Below, piece by piece: positions 6,965 to 9,934 of a stretch of 9,934 bases of DNA. Origin of the DNA: Rhodoferax sp. (GTDB lineage Bacteria; Pseudomonadota; Gammaproteobacteria; Burkholderiales; Burkholderiaceae_C). Below the pieces are notes generated by a model. That model did not search any database. It was not told the origin of the DNA and worked only from the letters and a program-made list of their open reading frames with translations. The stretch covers positions 1 through 9,934 of the forward strand of contig JAQSDS010000480.1 of the NCBI GenBank assembly GCA_029946045.1, read 5' to 3'. Within the stretch, counting starts at the first letter, position 1; the number at the start of each line of letters is the position of its first letter. A program made the position numbers and the translations under genes.

Positions 6965-8157
6965 TGGGGTGCCTCGGGCTTCACCAAGGCGTCCACCACC
7001 GAGATGCGTGCGCCGTTGCTCAGGGCTTTCTGGCTGTAGACCACCACCCGGTCGTTTTTATCCAGCCCCTTGAGCACCTGCACCTGGCCGTCCAGGCTCT
7101 GGATGCCGAGCTGCACCGGCGTGAATTCAGGCCGTCCGTCCTTCAAACGCCAGACCCCGCTTTGGCCTTTTTGATACTGGATGGTCGCGTTGGGCAGCAA
7201 CAGCGCCGCTGCGGTGGCGGGCAGTTGCAGCGTGACTTCAGCCATTTCACCGACTGACACGTTGGCGGGTGGTGCATCAAACGCCACCTGGGCCAGGCGC
7301 TCTTCGGTCACGCTGTCGGCCAACAGTTCCAGCCGTGCCACCTGGCCGCTCAAGGGCGTTTGTGGACGGGAACGCAGCGCGATGCTGGCCCGGATGCCGT
7401 TGGCCAGACCGGCCGATCGGCCCTGGTCAACACGCAGCTTGATCCACAGGCTGGCAGGGTCCATCAAGCGCAGCACCGGTTGGCCCGCCACCACGGTGCT
7501 GCCGGCCTCGGCGTCACGCGTGGTCACTACCGCATCGGCCGGGGCGAACAGGCGCACGTTGTTGCGCTGTTGCGCCAGCGCCGCGCGCTCGGCTTTGAGG
7601 CGTGTCAGGTCCTGGCCCGCCCCCGCAACATTGGCTTGCGCCGCCTGCACTGCGGCGTTCGCTGAAGCCTGACTCTGCAGAACCGTGTCGAGCGCACCGG
7701 GGCTGATGAAGTGTTGTCGTGCCAGGTCCTGGTTGCGCTGGGTCGTGGTGGCGGCCAGCGCGCTGCGCGCCTTGGCGTCCAGCCATTGGGCCTGCGCGGC
7801 AGATTGGGTGCTGCCAGCCCGCGCCAGTGAGGCGTCCAGCGCAGCCAGGCGCTCACTGAAGTCCACCGGGTCCATTTCGGCCAGCAGTTGCCCGGCCTTG
7901 ACGCTGTCACCCACATCCACCTTGACGCTCAGCACCCGTCCGGCCACGGTCGGACCGACCATCCAGCTGCGCCGGGCTTCGACGCTACCGATGCCAAATA
8001 TCGACGGGTTCAGACTGCCTTCGACGGGGCTGGTTAGGGTCACCTTGATGGGGGCCAACGGGCCGGTGCGCAGCGACACATAGGCCATGCCACCGATCAG
8101 GGCCAGGGCAACAGCGCCCATGACCAGGCGGCGTTTGAGTAAGGCTGTAGCGTTCAT
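6961..8157 (-). CDS. HlyD/RND-type periplasmic adaptor (membrane fusion protein) of an ABC exporter
   Basis: A 398-residue adaptor. A single N-terminal membrane anchor lies at about residues 11-29 (LVMGAVALALIGGMAYVSL) behind the basic KRR. The first lipoyl half-motif is at about 68-97 (GPTVAGRVLSVKVDVGDSVKAGQLLAEMDP), followed by an Ala/Gln-rich coiled-coil hairpin at about 98-200. The second lipoyl half is at about 202-234 (LFAPADAVVTTRDAEAGSTVVAGQPVLRLMDP), then beta-barrel and membrane-proximal domains to the end. No lipobox is seen, so it is anchored by the helix rather than as a lipoprotein. AAGGAAC lies about six bases before the ATG. It overlaps tetR upstream and the permease downstream by four bases each. 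It should link the ABC permease to an outer-membrane TolC-type channel that is encoded elsewhere. A DevB-like heterocyst-type or MacA-like role is possible; the sequence does not separate them. Confidence 0.92.
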   Translation of the reverse strand: MNATALLKRRLVMGAVALALIGGMAYVSLRTGPLAPIKVTLTSPVEGSLNPSIFGIGSVEARRSWMVGPTVAGRVLSVKVDVGDSVKAGQLLAEMDPVDFSERLAALDASLARAGSTQSAAQAQWLDAKARSALAATTTQRNQDLARQHFISPGALDTVLQSQASANAAVQAAQANVAGAGQDLTRLKAERAALAQQRNNVRLFAPADAVVTTRDAEAGSTVVAGQPVLRLMDPASLWIKLRVDQGRSAGLANGIRASIALRSRPQTPLSGQVARLELLADSVTEERLAQVAFDAPPANVSVGEMAEVTLQLPATAAALLLPNATIQYQKGQSGVWRLKDGRPEFTPVQLGIQSLDGQVQVLKGLDKNDRVVVYSQKALSNGARISVVDALVKPEAPQ

Positions 8158-8792
8158 GGTGTTCCTTGAAGTTCATTCGGCGGGCATTGCAGCCCCTGTT
8201 GAAGAATGGCAAAAACGCCTGGCGCCTGTCGGGCAATGGCAGGAATATCGTCGGCCAACATGGCTTGCATGACCAGGCCCTGCACTGAGCCGATGAACAG
8301 CACGGTGGCGGCAGAAAGGTCGATAGCCGGGCGCAACACCTCTTGTTTGTTGGCGCACTGCAAAACCGCCAGCAGCAGCTGACGGTAACGCTGCATCAGC
8401 GCGCACACCTGGCTTTTGAGCAGGCTGTCTCCAGGGCGTTGTAGTTCCTGAAAGATGAGTCGGGGCACGCCGGGGTAGCTCAGGACAAAGTCCACATGGG
8501 CCAGAAAGACCGCGCGCAGCGCTGGCATGGCAGCGTGGTCAGCGCCCTCGGCAGCTTTTTCCAGGCGCGCCATCAGGCTGTCTGTGACCCAGTCAAGCAC
8601 CGCCAGCCAGACCGCTTCCTTGCTGGCAAAGTGCTTGAACACCGCCCCTTGCGATAGGCCGACCGCGCGCGCCAGGTCAGCCGTTGTGATGTCGGCCGGA
8701 CTGCGTTGTGCCGCCAACATCAGTGCGGCATGCACCAACTCGGCCTGACGCACCTCGGTGCGTTGTTTGGGTGATTTGTCCAGAACTTCCAT
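8154..8792 (-). CDS. TetR/AcrR-family transcriptional regulator
   Basis: A 212-residue repressor-type protein. The N-terminal DNA-binding domain spans about residues 14-68 with the helix-turn-helix I35-TTADLARAVGLSQGAVFKHF55 and the following SKEAVWLAVLDWV helix, which is textbook TetR. The C-terminal part (about 75-205) is all-helical and would bind a ligand and dimerise; it holds three cysteines (C130, C146, C203). The gene is first in the operon and its stop overlaps the start of the adaptor gene as ATGA, so regulator and exporter are made together. A perfect palindrome eight bases upstream of its ATG is the likely operator, implying that a substrate of the exporter or a related compound relieves autorepression. 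The ribosome binding site is weak (CAGGCAAC just before the ATG). The inducer is unknown. Confidence 0.93.
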   Translation of the reverse strand: MEVLDKSPKQRTEVRQAELVHAALMLAAQRSPADITTADLARAVGLSQGAVFKHFASKEAVWLAVLDWVTDSLMARLEKAAEGADHAAMPALRAVFLAHVDFVLSYPGVPRLIFQELQRPGDSLLKSQVCALMQRYRQLLLAVLQCANKQEVLRPAIDLSAATVLFIGSVQGLVMQAMLADDIPAIARQAPGVFAILQQGLQCPPNELQGTP

Positions 8793-8800
8793 GTTGCCTG

Positions 8801-8820
8801 AAGTAATTAATCAATTACTT
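8801..8820. promoter_or_regulatory. Perfect palindrome, likely operator for the TetR regulator
   Basis: AAGTAATT-AATC-AATTACTT is a perfect 8-bp inverted repeat around a 4-bp spacer. It is AT-rich in a GC-rich genome, ends eight bases before the tetR start codon, and lies immediately downstream (in the - direction) of a TAGAAT box, so it would cover the transcription start. Size and placement fit a TetR dimer site that shuts off the whole tetR-exporter operon. Binding itself is inferred. Confidence 0.7.
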
Positions 8821-8826
8821 ATTCTA
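8821..8826 (-). promoter_or_regulatory. Possible -10 box of the tetR-exporter operon
   Basis: Read on the - strand the bases are TAGAAT, five of six matching TATAAT. Transcription would start about seven bases downstream, inside the palindrome, leaving a leader of roughly 20 bases. The expected -35 region at 17 bp spacing (TACCCC) is poor, so confidence is limited. An alternative pair is TTTACC (8864-8859) with TACAAC (8841-8836). Confidence 0.35.
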
Positions 8827-8870
8827 GGGCTTGAGGTTGTACTGGGGTATGAAGCTTGGGTAAAGTTTTT

Positions 8871-8888
8871 TTGTGCTGCTTGTGCTGC
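8871..8888. repeat. Tandem 9-mer, two copies
   Basis: TTGTGCTGC occurs twice in a row directly after a run of T residues (8866-8872). It is a short perfect duplication with no assigned role, probably replication slippage. Confidence 0.6.
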
Positions 8889-8929
8889 GAGGGGTCAAGG
8901 ATAGGGGGCAGTTTGTTCTTTGCTGCGCC

Positions 8930-9000
8930 TGACAACCGGCAGGGGCGGCCACCTCTCAACTGGGGTACCAGAAATCGGTGACCACCCCTGCCGGTTGTCA
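8930..9000 (-). repeat. Long stem-loop element 1, conserved loop with private stem
   Basis: The 24-nt arms at 8930-8953 (begins TGACAACCGGCAGGGG) and 8977-9000 (ends CCCCTGCCGGTTGTCA) pair at 22 of 24 positions around a 23-nt loop. The two exceptions are C/A mismatches when read on the + strand but G/U wobbles in a - strand transcript, so a - strand RNA would pair throughout. The loop carries ACTGGGGTACCAGAAATCG (8959-8977, the last base shared with the right arm), which contains a mini-hairpin CTGG-GGTA-CCAG. The same core in the opposite orientation sits in the loop of element 2. No T-run follows on either strand, so it is not a standard terminator. Confidence 0.85.
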
Positions 9001-9026
9001 CGCGAGGCGGTGAATGTGCAAAGGTA

Positions 9027-9051
9027 GAAAAAACCGAAAAACCGAAAAACC
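9027..9051. repeat. GAAAAACC tandem repeat, three units
   Basis: Three units of GAAAAACC (the first with one extra A) run from 9027 to 9051 and are followed by a degenerate unit GAATTACC (9052-9059). The tract sits between the two stem-loops and is much more AT-rich than its surroundings. On the - strand it reads as repeated CGGTTTTT. Confidence 0.85.
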
Positions 9052-9083
9052 GAATTACCAATCTTTATTTTTCACCAACGTCA

Positions 9084-9159
9084 GCGCAGTGGCTGCCTTT
9101 GGGGGCTGACGATTTCTGGTACCCCAGTATGAGGAAGCCGCCAAAGGCAGCCGCTGCGC
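9084..9159 (+). repeat. Long stem-loop element 2, same loop core in opposite orientation
   Basis: The 24-nt arms at 9084-9107 (begins GCGCAGTGGCTGCCTTTGG) and 9136-9159 (ends GGCAGCCGCTGCGC) pair at 22 of 24 positions, with one G/U wobble and one G/G mismatch on the + strand, around a 28-nt loop. The loop holds CGATTTCTGGTACCCCAGT (9110-9128), the exact reverse complement of the core in element 1. GAGG and GCCGCC downstream of the core are also shared with element 1 read on the - strand. The outer stem sequences are unrelated between the two elements, yet each is self-complementary. Confidence 0.85.
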
Positions 9160-9162
9160 GGT

Positions 9163-9172
9163 TTAGCGCTAA
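9163..9172. repeat. Ten-base perfect palindrome
   Basis: TTAGCGCTAA lies four bases beyond the right arm of stem-loop 2, towards selD. It could be a protein-binding half-site or chance. It resembles the GTTA... wording of integron core sites but does not fit the GTTRRRY consensus. Confidence 0.35.
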
Positions 9173-9243
9173 CAATGTATTTAAAGTATCAGAGGCAGCG
9201 CCCAAGCCAAAAAGTCGTCAAGGTCAGAAGTTTCCCAAGCGAA

Positions 9244-9934
9244 TCACTGTAGCAACACCACAGGCTCCAGCGCCTCGCCTTGCGCCAGAATACGCCCAAT
9301 GATGGCGGTGCTGGCATAACCCGCTGCCTGCAATGCCGCCACACAGTCCTGAGCCCGGTCAGCCGGTACGCTGGCTAGCAGGCCACCGGCGGTTTGTGGG
9401 TCGAACAGCAGCGGGTAGCGCGGATGGTTGACAAAGTCTTCCTGGTTGCGCAGCGCCCGGCGTAAGCGCACGTTGGCCGGCTGCAGTGAGCTCACAATGC
9501 CCGCCGCCACGGTCTCCTGCGCGCCCTCCAGTAGCGGCAGGTTTGATAGCACCAGTTCGGCATCCACACCCGAGGCACGGGTCATCTCGACCAGGTGGCC
9601 CAGCAGGCCAAAGCCGGTCAGGTCGGTGCAGGCGGTGGCGCCGAAGTCGCACAGGCACTGGGCACCTTGCCGGTTGGACAGCACCATGGACTGCAGTGCG
9701 GCATCTATCCAGCGCCCCTTGGCTGCCAGCCGGGCGTGCGCGGCAAACAGTGTGCCGGTGCCAATCGGCTTGGTCAGAATCAGCACATCGCCGGGTTGCA
9801 TGCCGGCCTTGCGCGTGACACCCACCAGCTGCTCGTCCATCAGGCCGTTCACAGCAAAGCCCAGCGCCAGTTCAGACCCTTCACCGGTGTGACCGCCCAC
9901 CAGCGCACAGCCGGCGTCGTTGAGCACCTCGACC
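9244..9934 (-). CDS. selD: Selenide, water dikinase (selenophosphate synthetase), C-terminal part
   Basis: The frame is open from the right window edge to a TGA at 9246-9244, giving about 229 residues of the C-terminal two thirds of SelD; the start and the catalytic Cys/Sec loop lie beyond the window. SelD makes selenophosphate from selenide and ATP for selenocysteine and 2-selenouridine synthesis. Visible signatures are the AIRS-type segment NDAGCALVGGHTGEGSEL near the cut end, the PGDVLILTKPIGTGTLFAAH block that starts the C-terminal domain, CTDLTGFGLLGHLVEM, and the closing LLFDPQTAGGLLASVPADRAQDCVAALQAAGYASTAIIGRI. GTG at 9927 is an internal valine codon, not a start. No selA, selB or tRNA-Sec is seen in the window. 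The 3' side opens into the structured non-coding interval. Whether this SelD is fused to an N-terminal oxidoreductase, as in some bacteria, cannot be seen. Confidence 0.96.
   Translation of the reverse strand, partial: VEVLNDAGCALVGGHTGEGSELALGFAVNGLMDEQLVGVTRKAGMQPGDVLILTKPIGTGTLFAAHARLAAKGRWIDAALQSMVLSNRQGAQCLCDFGATACTDLTGFGLLGHLVEMTRASGVDAELVLSNLPLLEGAQETVAAGIVSSLQPANVRLRRALRNQEDFVNHPRYPLLFDPQTAGGLLASVPADRAQDCVAALQAAGYASTAIIGRILAQGEALEPVVLLQ

Larger units (their letters stand above)
8827..9243. other. Structured non-coding interval between tetR and selD
   Basis: About 417 bases with no protein-coding gene I can support. The open frames present (for example an 80-codon one on the - strand at 8819-9061) cross the hairpins, have no family resemblance and no ribosome binding site. 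The interval holds, in order, a tandem 9-mer, a 71-nt stem-loop, a (GAAAAACC)3 repeat, a 76-nt stem-loop and a short palindrome, each listed separately. No canonical tRNA or intrinsic terminator is visible, although 3' ends of selD transcripts must form somewhere here. Confidence 0.7.

Noticed and set aside
8819..9061. 80-codon open frame on the - strand between tetR and selD
   Set aside because: It crosses stem-loop 1 and the A-tract repeat, has no Shine-Dalgarno sequence or family match, and overlaps the tetR promoter region.
9027..9159. Intrinsic terminator for selD (hairpin 2 followed by T-rich tract on the - strand)
   Set aside because: The CGGTTTTT tract starts about 30 bases after the stem, too far for a standard terminator, and the loop of 28 nt is too long; transcription may still end here by another mechanism.
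8930..9172. Integron attC sites
   Set aside because: The stem ends TGACAAC/GTTGTCA and the palindrome TTAGCGCTAA do not fit the RYYYAAC/GTTRRRY core consensus, and the loops are conserved while attC loops are not; no cassette-like genes are present.
8930..9243. tRNA-Sec or other tRNA gene next to selD
   Set aside because: No cloverleaf, T-loop GTTCGA-like motif or CCA-type acceptor could be found in the interval; the hairpins are simple two-arm stems.

Overview
The window looks like a chromosomal segment of a betaproteobacterium, most likely Comamonadaceae (Rhodoferax/Polaromonas-like). This rests on the GC-rich coding sequence, the family mix (DUF3422 protein, YdjA-type nitroreductase, PaaI-like thioesterase with a CYGCG motif, GlgC, selenophosphate synthetase) and one intergenic stretch that resembles a repeat I associate with that family. 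The genus is an inference, not a measurement.

Layout. Positions 2-5032 are all on the + strand: the C-terminal end of a DUF318/UPF0718-type permease, a 78-aa thioredoxin-like CxxC protein 27 nt behind it, a nitroreductase, a DUF3422 membrane-anchored protein, a hotdog thioesterase, glgC and a single-domain rhodanese. They are mostly housekeeping or metabolic genes that share a strand without an obvious common pathway. The exception is the permease/thioredoxin pair, which is a recurrent partnership.

Positions 5040-8792 are on the - strand and form a compact four-gene operon: TetR regulator, HlyD-type membrane fusion protein, MacB/DevC-type ABC permease, DevA/LolD-type ATPase. Each of the three junctions is an ATGA stop/start overlap, so the proteins are probably translationally coupled. 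Together they would make the inner-membrane and periplasmic parts of a tripartite exporter; no outer-membrane channel gene is in the window. A perfect 8-4-8 palindrome eight bases before the tetR start, next to a TAGAAT -10-like box, is the likely autoregulatory operator.

Positions 8821-9243 hold no convincing gene but are rich in structure. There are two long stem-loops (8930-9000 and 9084-9159) with different but internally complementary 24-nt stems. Their loops carry the same 19-nt core in opposite orientations. A (GAAAAACC)3 tandem repeat lies between them. This is the most unusual part of the window. Positions 9244-9934 are the C-terminal part of selD on the - strand, cut by the window edge.
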